A stretch of 64,000 nt of DNA from Christiangramia lutea (GTDB lineage Bacteria > Bacteroidota > Bacteroidia > Flavobacteriales > Flavobacteriaceae). The translations under genes were made by a program, and so were the position numbers. The stretch covers positions 124,001 to 188,000 of the forward strand of contig NZ_JAKVTV010000002.1 in assembly GCF_022489035.1 (NCBI RefSeq). Direction: 5' to 3'. The notes beneath the pieces were generated by a model that did not search any database, was not told where the DNA came from, and saw only the letters and a list, made by a program, of their open reading frames with translations. Position 1 is the first letter of the stretch. Every line of letters begins with the position of its first letter. Shown here in pieces: positions 41,663 to 49,743 of the stretch.

Positions 41663-42316
41663 ATGAACGATAAGAAAATTTTAGAATACCTTCAGGAATA
41701 TCTCACTCCCAGGAGGAAATCTCTGTTTGAAAAAGTCCTGGCTCAGCGAACGAATCATCTAACTGTTGTTGCCCAGGATGTTTACCAGCTGCACAATACA
41801 AGTGCCGTAGTAAGAAGCTGTGATGTTTTCGGAATACAGAATATTCATGTGATCGAAGAGAAGATTCCTCGTAGGATAGATAAAGAAATTGCAATGGGAG
41901 CACAAAAATGGGTAGATATCAACCGATATTCCTCAACCAGTGATTGTGTTCAAAAATTAAAAAATGATGGCTACAGGATAATAGCTACTAGTCCGCACGA
42001 TGATTCAGTAATGCTGGATGATTTCGACATTAGTAGCCCTGCCGCTCTTTTCTTCGGAACCGAGAAAGATGGATTATCAGAAGAGATATTAAAAGAAGCA
42101 GATTCTACTATCAAAATCCCCATGGTAGGTTTTACCGAAAGTTTAAATATTTCGGTCTCTGCTGCGATCATTTTACAGGCATTAACCTCTAAGCTCAAAA
42201 GTTCAGATGTGAAATGGCAGTTGAGCGATGAGGAAAAGGCAAAAATGCTCCTGAAATGGACAAAGAAATCAATAAAAAATTCAGAACAGATAATTGAAAG
42301 ATATTTGAATCAGTAA
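41663..42316 (+). CDS. TrmH/SpoU-family RNA methyltransferase
   Basis: A 217-residue SPOUT methyltransferase, most like TrmH-type 2'-O-methyltransferases acting on tRNA. Motif 1 is NTSAVVRSCDVFGIQNIHVIE near residue 45 (of which NTSAVVRSCDVFG is the conserved part), motif 2 is ALFFGTEKDGLSEE near 128, and motif 3 is IPMVGFTESLNISVSAA near 153. The N-terminal helix (KKILEYLQEYLTPRRKSLFE) matches the TrmH extension. I start it at 41663 because the upstream in-frame ATG is inside the terminator hairpin. The exact target nucleotide cannot be read from sequence. Confidence 0.87.
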   Translation: MNDKKILEYLQEYLTPRRKSLFEKVLAQRTNHLTVVAQDVYQLHNTSAVVRSCDVFGIQNIHVIEEKIPRRIDKEIAMGAQKWVDINRYSSTSDCVQKLKNDGYRIIATSPHDDSVMLDDFDISSPAALFFGTEKDGLSEEILKEADSTIKIPMVGFTESLNISVSAAIILQALTSKLKSSDVKWQLSDEEKAKMLLKWTKKSIKNSEQIIERYLNQ

Positions 42317-42351
42317 ATATTTGTAACTTTTCATCGCCTTAAACCTACTCA

Positions 42352-42882
42352 ATGACCCTAATTTTTTATCTGATTATAGCATTAATCACGTTTTTTGCTT
42401 TTCTTCATGCCTGGGCAAAAAAAGATTATGATGTAAGCAGAACGGTAGTGATTAATAGATCAAGGGAGGAAGTCTTCAACTTTGTTCGCCAGTTAAAAAA
42501 ACAACCGCTTTGGAACCCGTGGTTCAAAAGAGATTTTGATGCATTGCTTAAATACAAGGGAGAGGATGGAAAAGTAGGAGCCAGTTTTTACTGGAAAGGC
42601 AACAATAAAGTAGGAGAAGGGATTCAGCGTATTGTAAAGACGAAACAAGGCAGGGTATTCGAAACAAAAGTTCTTTTCGTTAAGCCAGTAAAAGTGAATG
42701 CGCTTACCTATACAGGCGTTAAGGAAATTGATATGGAAAAGACCAAGATGGTTTGGGGAACCCGGGGAAATCTTGCCTTTCCTTTAACTATTATCAGTAT
42801 TTTTTATTCTCCTGAAAAAGCACTCGGGAATAAACTAGATGAAGGGCTAAAAGAACTCAAGAAAATTCTGGAGGAGGATTAA
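42352..42882 (+). CDS. Membrane-anchored SRPBCC-domain protein
   Basis: A 176-residue protein with one N-terminal helix (residues 2-20, LIFYLIIALITFFAFLHAW) and a START/Bet v1-like (SRPBCC) ligand-binding domain: VSRTVVINRSREEVFNFVRQ, then PLWNPWFKRDFDALLKYKG and VGASFYWKGN, finishing in the long C-terminal helix GNKLDEGLKELKKIL. Such domains bind hydrophobic ligands, but the ligand is unknown. It ends with a four-base overlap of the convergent gene and is probably transcribed alone. Confidence 0.78.
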   Translation: MTLIFYLIIALITFFAFLHAWAKKDYDVSRTVVINRSREEVFNFVRQLKKQPLWNPWFKRDFDALLKYKGEDGKVGASFYWKGNNKVGEGIQRIVKTKQGRVFETKVLFVKPVKVNALTYTGVKEIDMEKTKMVWGTRGNLAFPLTIISIFYSPEKALGNKLDEGLKELKKILEED

Positions 42883-43631
42883 TTCTTCTGCAACACCTTA
42901 TATTCCTCATAACAGCTATTGATCGCATCCAGGATCTGCAAATCATTGGCAGTTCTCATAAAGTCTTCTGAATAATTACAATTATTCAGGATCTCGTCGA
43001 TCTCAGCTCTATTAACCTGCAATAAGGCCATTAAGGTCTCCCTGTCGAATTTATTTCTTAGCAGGTTCCGAATATTGTCATCCTTTTTCATCTGGCGTAA
43101 CTTCTTCATTTGCCGTGGTCTCGTGCCGAAGATATTGTAAACCAGGTCTGCGGGGTTTGATAGGGACCGTATAGCTTTGGTAACAGCGTTAGGAGAGCCG
43201 TCACCACCTTCATATCCTGAATTTAACCCGGAGATACTATATCTGTAATTATCGTAAATGGGAATATTTTTGGCGTCTATTTCCAGGTATCCGGTAAGAT
43301 TTATGGAATTTACGGTAACCTCTTCCAGGGCGAAACCTAATTCGGTCATCTTCACCTTTACATTTCCATATTTTAACCAGTCATTGGTAACTCTTACCCT
43401 GATAGACCTGAATCCTAGAAAGGAAAAATATAAGGTATCATTTACAGTAGCCTGAAGAGTGAATTCCCCTTTCTCGTCCGTAACCGCTCCTTTTACCTGG
43501 TTAAGATTCACAATATGCACATTCTCAATAGGTTTATCGTTGGCAGCGTTCATCACGGTACCGGAAACCATATCCTGTGCAGATAGGTATCCAGTGAAAA
43601 CCAGAAAAAGTATTAAAAGGATATTTTTCAT
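42879..43631 (-). CDS. Secreted protein with carboxypeptidase-like regulatory domain
   Basis: A 250-residue exported protein: signal peptide (about 1-18, LLILFLVFTGYLSAQ), then a CarboxypepD_reg-like beta-sandwich (about 19-105: VSGTVMNAANDKPIENVHIV, GAVTDEKGEFTLQATV, SFLGFRSIRV) and a 140-residue mostly helical part. The sandwich is the same fold that precedes TonB-dependent receptors in Bacteroidota, but no receptor is fused or adjacent here. The helical part (LRQMKKDDNIRNLLRNKFD) is not recognised. Its role is probably structural in the envelope. Confidence 0.75.
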   Translation of the reverse strand: MKNILLILFLVFTGYLSAQDMVSGTVMNAANDKPIENVHIVNLNQVKGAVTDEKGEFTLQATVNDTLYFSFLGFRSIRVRVTNDWLKYGNVKVKMTELGFALEEVTVNSINLTGYLEIDAKNIPIYDNYRYSISGLNSGYEGGDGSPNAVTKAIRSLSNPADLVYNIFGTRPRQMKKLRQMKKDDNIRNLLRNKFDRETLMALLQVNRAEIDEILNNCNYSEDFMRTANDLQILDAINSCYEEYKVLQKN

Positions 43632-43662
43632 AACAATCGGGGCTAAAAATATAAAATCCCTA

Positions 43663-43702
43663 CAAAAAACAATGCCAAACTTATATAATTAAGTTTGGCA
43701 TT
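43663..43702 (-). terminator. Terminator of the DEAD-box helicase gene
   Basis: A perfect 13-bp inverted repeat (AATGCCAAACTTA / TAAGTTTGGCATT, 43671-43702, six-base loop) which on the minus strand is followed by GTTTTTTG. It starts 12 bases past the helicase stop. Confidence 0.85.
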
Positions 43703-43713
43703 ATTGGATTTTA

Positions 43714-45492
43714 TTAGGCTTTAGACCTTCTTCTTTTTAAAGAGTTCTCAATATTCTTGCTTCGGCTACCTTTACGGCCTCCTTTTTTATCACTCTTTTC
43801 AGATCTCCTTCTTCCTTTGAAGTTCTCACCTTTTTTATCATTGAAACTCTTACCGTTTCTTTTTCCACCACGTTCTCTTCTTTTTCCGCCGCGATCAGAT
43901 TTCTGGTCTTTGGTGATCTCTACATTCACAAATCTTCCGTTTTGCTGGTAATCTGTGAAAGTATTTAAAATAAGTTCTGCGTGCTTTTCATCAGTATTAA
44001 AGAAAGAGAAGCTGGCTTTACAGTCAACTTTAAAAATATCGTCTCTATCCAGGTTAAGCTCTCCGGTAAGAAAGTCCTTAAGACTTTTCCAGTCGTAACC
44101 ATCTTTAGAACCAACATTGATAAAGTATCTTGTATTTCCTTCAGAAACCTCTGGTCTTCCTCCTGCTGAGTCTGAACTCAGGTCTGGCGCCTTCTGGTAA
44201 TAATTAAAGAAGCGGGTAAATTCAACAGAGAAGAATTTTTTGATCAATTCTTCTTTCGTGAAATCTTCCAGCGCTTCATTAATCGTAGGAAGATAAGGAT
44301 CGATATCATGATTAATCTCTGTTTTCTTAATATCGTTCGCTAGGTGAAATAACTGGATCTTACAGATTTCTTTACCATCAGGAATTTCCTTCTGCTCGAA
44401 TTTCTGCTGGATGATCTTCTCTATGGTTCTTATTTTCCGAACTTCGCTTTTTGAAATGATCACCATAGAAACTCCCTGCTTCCCGGCACGTCCTGTTCTA
44501 CCACTTCGGTGCGTATAGGTTTCTATCTCATCTGGCAACTGGTAGTTGATTACGTGGGTGATATCGTCTACATCGATACCACGTGCAGCAACATCGGTAG
44601 CAACTAACATCTGGATCTGGCGTGTTCTAAAACTCTTCATTACCAGGTCACGCTGATTCTGACTAAGATCTCCGTGGAGAGCCGCAGCATTGTATCCGTC
44701 TTCAATTAGCTTTTCAGCAACTTTCTGGGTATCTCTTTTAGTTCGGCAGAAGATCACTGAGAAAATATCAGGATTTGCATCTGCAAGTCTTTTTAATGCG
44801 TCATACCTATTACGGTGATTCACCAGGTAATATTCGTGAGAAACATTAGAAGTACCGGTATTTTTAGAGCCAACGGTTATTTCAATAGGATCGCTCATGA
44901 ATTTTTTAGCAATCTTGGAAACTTCCTTAGGCATGGTTGCAGAGAATAACCATGTTTTCTTTTCCTTTGGGGTATGAGACAGAATACTCTTGATGTCTTC
45001 ATAGAAGCCCATATTAAGCATTTCATCTGCCTCATCCAGCACACAATACCCAATAGAGGAAATGTTTGCCAGTTTTCTTCTTATCATATCCTGCATTCTA
45101 CCGGGAGTTGCTACAATTATTTGAGCTCCTCTCTCGATAGATCTGGCCTGATCTGTAATACTAGCTCCACCGTAAACGGCAACTACATTCAAAGATTTCT
45201 TATACTTTGAATAGTTCTTTAATTCGTTCGTGATCTGTAAACAAAGTTCCCTAGTTGGAGATAGGATCAATGCCTGAGTCTTTTTAGAATTGGCATCTAT
45301 CTTCTGAATTAGCGGAAACCCGAAAGCAGCAGTTTTACCGGTTCCGGTTTGTGCCAGAGAAACAAGATCTGTTTCCTGCTCTAATAAAATTGGGATTGAT
45401 TTTTCCTGTACTTCACTTGGGGTTTCAAAGCCCATGTCTTCTATGGCCCTGAGCAAATCTGCGTCAAGTCCAAGTTTTTGGAATGCGTTCAT
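43714..45492 (-). CDS. deaD: DEAD-box RNA helicase (DeaD/CsdA-like)
   Basis: A 592-residue ATP-dependent RNA helicase. Core motifs in order: Q motif (FQKLGLDADLLRAIEDMGFE with upstream F), AQTGTGKTAAFG, PTRELCLQI, ATPGRMQD, DEADEMLNMGF, FSATMP, VIFCRTKRDTQ, ATDVAARGIDV and HRSGRTGRAG. A DbpA-like RNA-binding domain (about 455-535, DGYDWKSLKDFLTGEL) and a lysine/arginine/glycine-rich tail follow. It probably unwinds structured RNA during ribosome assembly or in the cold. It has its own promoter, a leader of about 108 bases and a strong terminator, so it is a single-gene unit. Confidence 0.93.
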   Translation of the reverse strand: MNAFQKLGLDADLLRAIEDMGFETPSEVQEKSIPILLEQETDLVSLAQTGTGKTAAFGFPLIQKIDANSKKTQALILSPTRELCLQITNELKNYSKYKKSLNVVAVYGGASITDQARSIERGAQIIVATPGRMQDMIRRKLANISSIGYCVLDEADEMLNMGFYEDIKSILSHTPKEKKTWLFSATMPKEVSKIAKKFMSDPIEITVGSKNTGTSNVSHEYYLVNHRNRYDALKRLADANPDIFSVIFCRTKRDTQKVAEKLIEDGYNAAALHGDLSQNQRDLVMKSFRTRQIQMLVATDVAARGIDVDDITHVINYQLPDEIETYTHRSGRTGRAGKQGVSMVIISKSEVRKIRTIEKIIQQKFEQKEIPDGKEICKIQLFHLANDIKKTEINHDIDPYLPTINEALEDFTKEELIKKFFSVEFTRFFNYYQKAPDLSSDSAGGRPEVSEGNTRYFINVGSKDGYDWKSLKDFLTGELNLDRDDIFKVDCKASFSFFNTDEKHAELILNTFTDYQQNGRFVNVEITKDQKSDRGGKRRERGGKRNGKSFNDKKGENFKGRRRSEKSDKKGGRKGSRSKNIENSLKRRRSKA

Positions 45493-45607
45493 TCGTTTTA
45501 TGTAAGTATTCGATTATAATATGTAAGTGTTACATAAGAAGCGAATCGACATACTTAAACCTAAACTTCCAGTAACACATCCTCACCCTGAGGAATTTTT
45601 CAAGCGG

Positions 45608-45615
45608 CAAAAGTA
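45608..45615 (-). promoter_or_regulatory. -7 box of the helicase gene
   Basis: On the minus strand this reads TACTTTTG. It is 115 bases upstream of the helicase ATG, so the message should have a leader of about 108 bases containing a CCTCA/TGAGG hairpin (45581-45593) near its 5' end. Confidence 0.45.
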
Positions 45616-45704
45616 CAAATTTATTTTTGATTATCTCGTAAATTCTGTTTTAATTAAAAATCTGATAATCAATATTGTAATTATTGGTTAAATTAAAAAA
45701 AGTA

Positions 45705-46277
45705 TTACCTGGATAAATATTCAATCAATTCTCTAAAAGCTCTTGCTCTATGGCTTATTTTAGATTTTTCATTTAAATCCATTTCGGCGAAACTCTTTTC
45801 ATATCCTTTTGGAAGAAAAACAGGGTCATAACCAAATCCGTTTTCACCTCGTCTATCTTTTAGAATGGTTCCTTCGCAAACTCCGGTAAATAGATTTTCG
45901 TTACGCTTAAGATTCAAGGCGATCACGGTTTTAAATCTTGCAGTTCGGTCTTCCTTTTTCTCCATCTGGCTTAAAAGCTTTTCCACATTGGCATTATCGT
46001 CCTTTTTTTCTCCGGCATACCTGGCAGAATAGACTCCTGGAGCACCTGCCAGGGAATCAACTTCCAGGCCAGTGTCATCGGCAAAGCAGTCGTAACCGTA
46101 ATGATTTCTCACGTATTCAGCCTTAATTATAGCATTTTCATCGATGGTATCTCCAGTTTCCTCGATATCTTCTTCACATCCTATATCGTTTAGGGAAAGT
46201 AATTCTATATGACTGGGTAACAGGCTTTCAATTTCCTTGAATTTATTCTGATTATGTGTGGCAAAAACTAATTTCAT
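45705..46277 (-). CDS. rdgB: Non-canonical purine NTP pyrophosphatase (RdgB/HAM1)
   Basis: A 190-residue enzyme that hydrolyses dITP, XTP and ITP to monophosphates and so keeps deaminated purines out of DNA and RNA. The N-terminal LVFATHNQNKFKEI supplies the phosphate-binding loop. The signature DDTGLEVDSLAGAPGVYSARY is near residue 68, and GENGFGYDPVFLPKGYEKSF near 145 completes the site, with SHRARAF at the end. It follows rlmH by nine bases on the same strand. Confidence 0.95.
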   Translation of the reverse strand: MKLVFATHNQNKFKEIESLLPSHIELLSLNDIGCEEDIEETGDTIDENAIIKAEYVRNHYGYDCFADDTGLEVDSLAGAPGVYSARYAGEKKDDNANVEKLLSQMEKKEDRTARFKTVIALNLKRNENLFTGVCEGTILKDRRGENGFGYDPVFLPKGYEKSFAEMDLNEKSKISHRARAFRELIEYLSR

Positions 46278-46286
46278 TTGGGGTGA

Positions 46287-46760
46287 TTATCTATGGTGAT
46301 AAGGTTCGTTCTTAAGTATTGTAAAGGCTCGGTAAAGTTGTTCGGTAAAGAACAATCTAACCATTTGGTGTGAAAAGGTCATTTTTGAAAGCGAGATCTT
46401 AGAATTGGCTCTGGAATATAGAGCCTCCGAAAATCCGTAAGGGCCTCCAATTACGAAGATGAGCCTTTTTAATCCTGTGTTCATTCTTTTCTGCAGATAT
46501 TCTGAAAAGGCCTCTGAACTGAACTGTTTCCCATTCTCATCTAATAATACCACAAAATCTGAATTCTGGATCCCGGCAAGGATGAGGTCACCTTCCTTAG
46601 ATTTCTGCAGATTTTCATCCAGATTCTTAGTCTTTTTAAGATCTGGAATAATCTCGAATTCAAATTTTATATAATGCTGAAGCCTATCAGAATAGACTTT
46701 AATAAGCGTTTCGAGTTCTCTTTTATCTGTTTTTCCTATACAGACTAATTTTATGGTCAT
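46287..46760 (-). CDS. rlmH: 23S rRNA pseudouridine-1915 N3-methyltransferase RlmH
   Basis: A 157-residue SPOUT methyltransferase that methylates pseudouridine 1915 in helix 69 of 23S rRNA. The start MTIKLVCIGKTDKRELE, the SAM-site loop FVIGGPYGFSEALYSRA near residue 102 and the ending YHHR, the RlmH C-terminal signature, are all present. It leads a two-gene unit with rdgB and diverges from nadC. A TATTTTTG box lies 34-41 bases upstream. Confidence 0.95.
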   Translation of the reverse strand: MTIKLVCIGKTDKRELETLIKVYSDRLQHYIKFEFEIIPDLKKTKNLDENLQKSKEGDLILAGIQNSDFVVLLDENGKQFSSEAFSEYLQKRMNTGLKRLIFVIGGPYGFSEALYSRANSKISLSKMTFSHQMVRLFFTEQLYRAFTILKNEPYHHR

Positions 46761-46793
46761 CCCGTGATTTTAGTACAGACTTTACTACATTTA

Positions 46794-46801
46794 CAAAAAT
46801 A
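46794..46801 (-). promoter_or_regulatory. -7 box of the rlmH-rdgB unit
   Basis: On the minus strand this reads TATTTTTG, matching TAnnTTTG, 34 bases before the rlmH start. The short region also contains a weaker TACATTTA (46786-46793) on the plus strand that may serve nadC. Confidence 0.45.
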
Positions 46802-46811
46802 AGCAGAGAAT

Positions 46812-47669
46812 ATGATCTCACCGGAACAATTCGAAAAAGAAATTGAATTAATTATTACAAATGCTATAAGAGAGGACATTGGTGACGGAGATCACAGTTC
46901 TCTTGCCTGTATTCCGGCAGAAGCCAAAGGAAAGGCGAAATTGCTTGTTAAGGATGAAGGAATCCTGGCCGGGGTGGATTTCGCCAGGAAAGTCTTTTCC
47001 CATATAGACCCTGAAATGAAGATGGAGGTCAAATTAAAAGATGGGGATAGTGTAAAGCATGGAGATATAGCATTTTTTGTGGAAGGCAGTTCTCAATCAA
47101 TCTTAAAGGCTGAAAGACTTGTGCTGAATTCCATGCAGCGTATGAGCGCTATATCTACAAAAACTTCGGAATTCGTTGCCAGGCTGGAAGGAACTAAAAC
47201 CAAAATTCTGGATACCCGAAAAACTACTCCTGGAATACGTGCTCTGGAAAAATGGGCGGTGAAGATAGGAGGTGGAGAGAATCACCGTTTTGCGCTTTAT
47301 GACATGATCATGCTTAAGGATAATCATATAGATTTTGCTGGTGGTATTACTAAAGCGATAAGAAAAACACAAGAATACTTGAAAATCAATGATCTTGATC
47401 TGAAGATTATCGTAGAGGCAAGGGATATGAATGAAATTAGGGAAATTCTGAAATCAGAAGGTGTATATCGAATTCTAATTGATAATTTCAATTATGATGA
47501 TACACGAAAAGCGGTGGAGCTAATAAAAGGAAAATGTCTTACTGAGTCCAGCGGTGGTATTACACTCGAAACCGCTAGAAACTATGCCGAATGTGGCGTG
47601 GATTACATTTCTAGTGGCGCTTTAACTCATTCGGTATCCAACCTCGACCTGAGTTTAAAAGCCGTGTAG
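46812..47669 (+). CDS. nadC: Nicotinate-nucleotide pyrophosphorylase (carboxylating)
   Basis: A 285-residue enzyme that makes nicotinate mononucleotide from quinolinate and PRPP in NAD synthesis. Motifs are REDIGDGDHSSLACIP near residue 19, LNSMQRMSAISTKTSEFV near 104, the active-site ILDTRKTTPGIRALEKWAV near 130, and MIMLKDNHIDFAGG near 165. The C-terminal LTESSGGITLETARNYAECG and GVDYISSGALTHSV complete the barrel. The YihY-family gene begins two bases after its stop, so they are probably co-transcribed. Confidence 0.96.
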   Translation: MISPEQFEKEIELIITNAIREDIGDGDHSSLACIPAEAKGKAKLLVKDEGILAGVDFARKVFSHIDPEMKMEVKLKDGDSVKHGDIAFFVEGSSQSILKAERLVLNSMQRMSAISTKTSEFVARLEGTKTKILDTRKTTPGIRALEKWAVKIGGGENHRFALYDMIMLKDNHIDFAGGITKAIRKTQEYLKINDLDLKIIVEARDMNEIREILKSEGVYRILIDNFNYDDTRKAVELIKGKCLTESSGGITLETARNYAECGVDYISSGALTHSVSNLDLSLKAV

Positions 47670-47670
47670 T

Positions 47671-48594
47671 ATGGCCCCTAAAAAAGCGATCAATTCTAAA
47701 CTGGACGACCTATCAGATTGGTGGAAAAGAAAGACCAGAAGGATCATTTTGCCAGGTTTAAATGGATTATCGCTATATAATTTATGGATCATTTATTGGG
47801 GAGGGATCGTTAAAGGAACATTTTCCACCAGGGCGAGTTCTATTGCCTTTAGTTTCTTTATGGCGATATTTCCTTTTTTACTATTTGTTCTAAACCTCAT
47901 ACCATACATTACTTTTATTGATGATTTCCAGATCGAGTTCCTGGTTTTTATGGAAAATCTACTACCGCCAAACACCTCAGAATTTTTTGGAGATATTTTC
48001 CTTGATATAGCTAATACTCCCCGCGGAGGTTTATTATCAGCGGCCTTTATTTTATCAATATTTCTAATGACCAACGGAGTGAATGCGATTTTCACTGGTT
48101 TTGAGTTCAGTTACCACACCAGTAGTAATAGATCTATACCCAGGCAATATGCTGTAGCCGTAGGGGTTTCACTTATATTGGCATTGTTATTGCTAATTTC
48201 TGTGATAGGTGCGGTTTATTTAACCTACGCTATAGATGACCTTAGTGATCTGGGCATCGTAGAATCTGGTGGTTTTGGTGCAGGGATAATTCAGTATATA
48301 GGCTTCGTGATCTTAATCTATTCGGCTGTTGCGATCTTATACTTCTTTGGGACGAGAGAAGCCAGGCAGGCAAGATTTTTTTCGGTAGGAGCACTGTTTA
48401 CGACTATTTTAATAATGATAACCACTTTTTTGTTTAGTTTGTACATTACAAACTTTTCAAGCTATAACGAATTGTATGGCTCTATTGGGGCTCTTTTGAT
48501 TTTGATGTTTTATATATGGTTGAATTCCAACATGTTACTTTTAGGCTTTGAACTAAATGCGTCATTAATAAAACTGAAAAGAAAATTTAAATAA
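47671..48594 (+). CDS. YihY/BrkB family inner-membrane protein
   Basis: A 307-residue polytopic protein with about six hydrophobic helices starting near residue 48. The family hallmark is the segment TRASSIAFSFFMAIFPFLLF near residue 53 together with RGGLLSAAFILSIFLMTNGV near 112 and YGSIGALLILMFYIWLNSNM near 270. The family was once called ribonuclease BN by mistake; its true function is not settled. It is coupled to nadC (two-base gap). Confidence 0.87.
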   Translation: MAPKKAINSKLDDLSDWWKRKTRRIILPGLNGLSLYNLWIIYWGGIVKGTFSTRASSIAFSFFMAIFPFLLFVLNLIPYITFIDDFQIEFLVFMENLLPPNTSEFFGDIFLDIANTPRGGLLSAAFILSIFLMTNGVNAIFTGFEFSYHTSSNRSIPRQYAVAVGVSLILALLLLISVIGAVYLTYAIDDLSDLGIVESGGFGAGIIQYIGFVILIYSAVAILYFFGTREARQARFFSVGALFTTILIMITTFLFSLYITNFSSYNELYGSIGALLILMFYIWLNSNMLLLGFELNASLIKLKRKFK

Positions 48595-48620
48595 CTTTAA
48601 ACCAAATTAAACCTTAAATA

Positions 48621-49181
48621 ATGAAAAAAGTAATTATTGTATTTATGGCGCTAGTGAGTGCTGGCTTAACTTTCGCTCAAACCGAAGTAGGAGGTGTTAA
48701 TCTTCCAAACAGCGAAACCTTTCAGGGAGAAACTCTCCAATTAAATGGAGCAGGAGTGAGAGAAAAATTATGGATAGACCTTTATGCCGGAGGTTTGTAT
48801 CTTTCTAAAAAATCTTCGAATGCTACACAGATCATGTCTGCTAATGAGCCTATGAGCATTAAACTTCATATCGTTTCGAAACTCATAACCAGTGAGAAAA
48901 TGATGGATGCTGTGAATGAAGGTTTTGAAAATTCTACAAACGGCAATACTAAACCTCTGTCTGCAAAAATTAAGAAATTCCAGGATTTTTTCATGGACGA
49001 GATCGTAAAGGATGATGTTTTTGATATCGTATATCTTCCTTCACAAGGAGTTGTAGTATTCAAAAATGATAAGGAACTTGGAGTTATTGAAGGGATGGAT
49101 TTCAAAAAAGCTCTTTTCGGGATCTGGTTATCGAACAAACCTGCAGATGATGACCTGAAAGAAGCCATGCTTGGAGAATAA
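48621..49181 (+). CDS. Secreted chalcone-isomerase-like protein
   Basis: A 186-residue exported protein: signal peptide residues 1-19 (KVIIVFMALVSAGLTFAQ), then a chalcone-isomerase-like domain (NLPNSETFQGETLQLNGAGV, then REKLWIDLYAGGLYL, MSIKLHIVSKLITSEKM and ALFGIWLSNKPADDDLKEAM). Bacterial members of this fold bind fatty acids or haem-like ligands rather than flavonoids, so the plant name should not be read as a function. The DUF2147 gene begins one base after its stop. Confidence 0.83.
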   Translation: MKKVIIVFMALVSAGLTFAQTEVGGVNLPNSETFQGETLQLNGAGVREKLWIDLYAGGLYLSKKSSNATQIMSANEPMSIKLHIVSKLITSEKMMDAVNEGFENSTNGNTKPLSAKIKKFQDFFMDEIVKDDVFDIVYLPSQGVVVFKNDKELGVIEGMDFKKALFGIWLSNKPADDDLKEAMLGE

Positions 49182-49182
49182 T

Positions 49183-49605
49183 ATGAGACAACTTCCATTA
49201 TTATTACTCATACTTTTTTTAATACCGTCTATACAGGCGCAATCTGTGCTTGGGAAATGGGAAAACAGGAATGAAGAAGGTAAGGTAAATTCTATTGTGG
49301 AGGTTTATGAAAAAGGAGATAAGATCTACGGCAAAGTAGATCATATTGTGAAGAAAGAAGATCGTGATCGACTTTGTACTAAATGTGAGGGAGTGCTTAA
49401 AGATGAACCTGTTCAGGGCCTGGAGATAATGAAAGGCTTGAAAAAAGATGGAGATGAGTATGTAGGTGGCACTATCGTAGATCCTAAGACTGGTAAAAAA
49501 TATCGATGTAAGATCTGGCTAGATGAGGATGATCCAGATATTTTAATCGTAAGGGGTTATATTTCTTTTTTCTATAAAACTAAAGAGTGGCGTAGAGCCG
49601 AATAG
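49183..49605 (+). CDS. DUF2147 family secreted protein
   Basis: A 140-residue exported protein with signal peptide MRQLPLLLLILFLIPSIQAQ. The DUF2147 pattern is clear: VLGKWENRNEEGKVNSIVEV, the strand pair GDKIYGKVDHIVKK, a short CTKCEG segment, and GGTIVDPKTGKKYRCKIWL near the end. The ATG at 49183 fits the signal peptide; the in-frame TTG at 49171 would add four residues and overlap the previous gene. Function unknown; members are beta-rich, lipocalin-like and periplasmic. Confidence 0.85.
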   Translation: MRQLPLLLLILFLIPSIQAQSVLGKWENRNEEGKVNSIVEVYEKGDKIYGKVDHIVKKEDRDRLCTKCEGVLKDEPVQGLEIMKGLKKDGDEYVGGTIVDPKTGKKYRCKIWLDEDDPDILIVRGYISFFYKTKEWRRAE

Positions 49606-49743
49606 TATTTTAAATACCGAAAGCTGTTCTTAAACTTTCATTCTTGCTATCGAATAACTAAAGATTCTTAATATTTTTGAATCTTAGAGTTATCAAGCAA
49701 GTTGAATTAAGAACAGTTTTTTTCATTTAACCAAACTTTGTAA

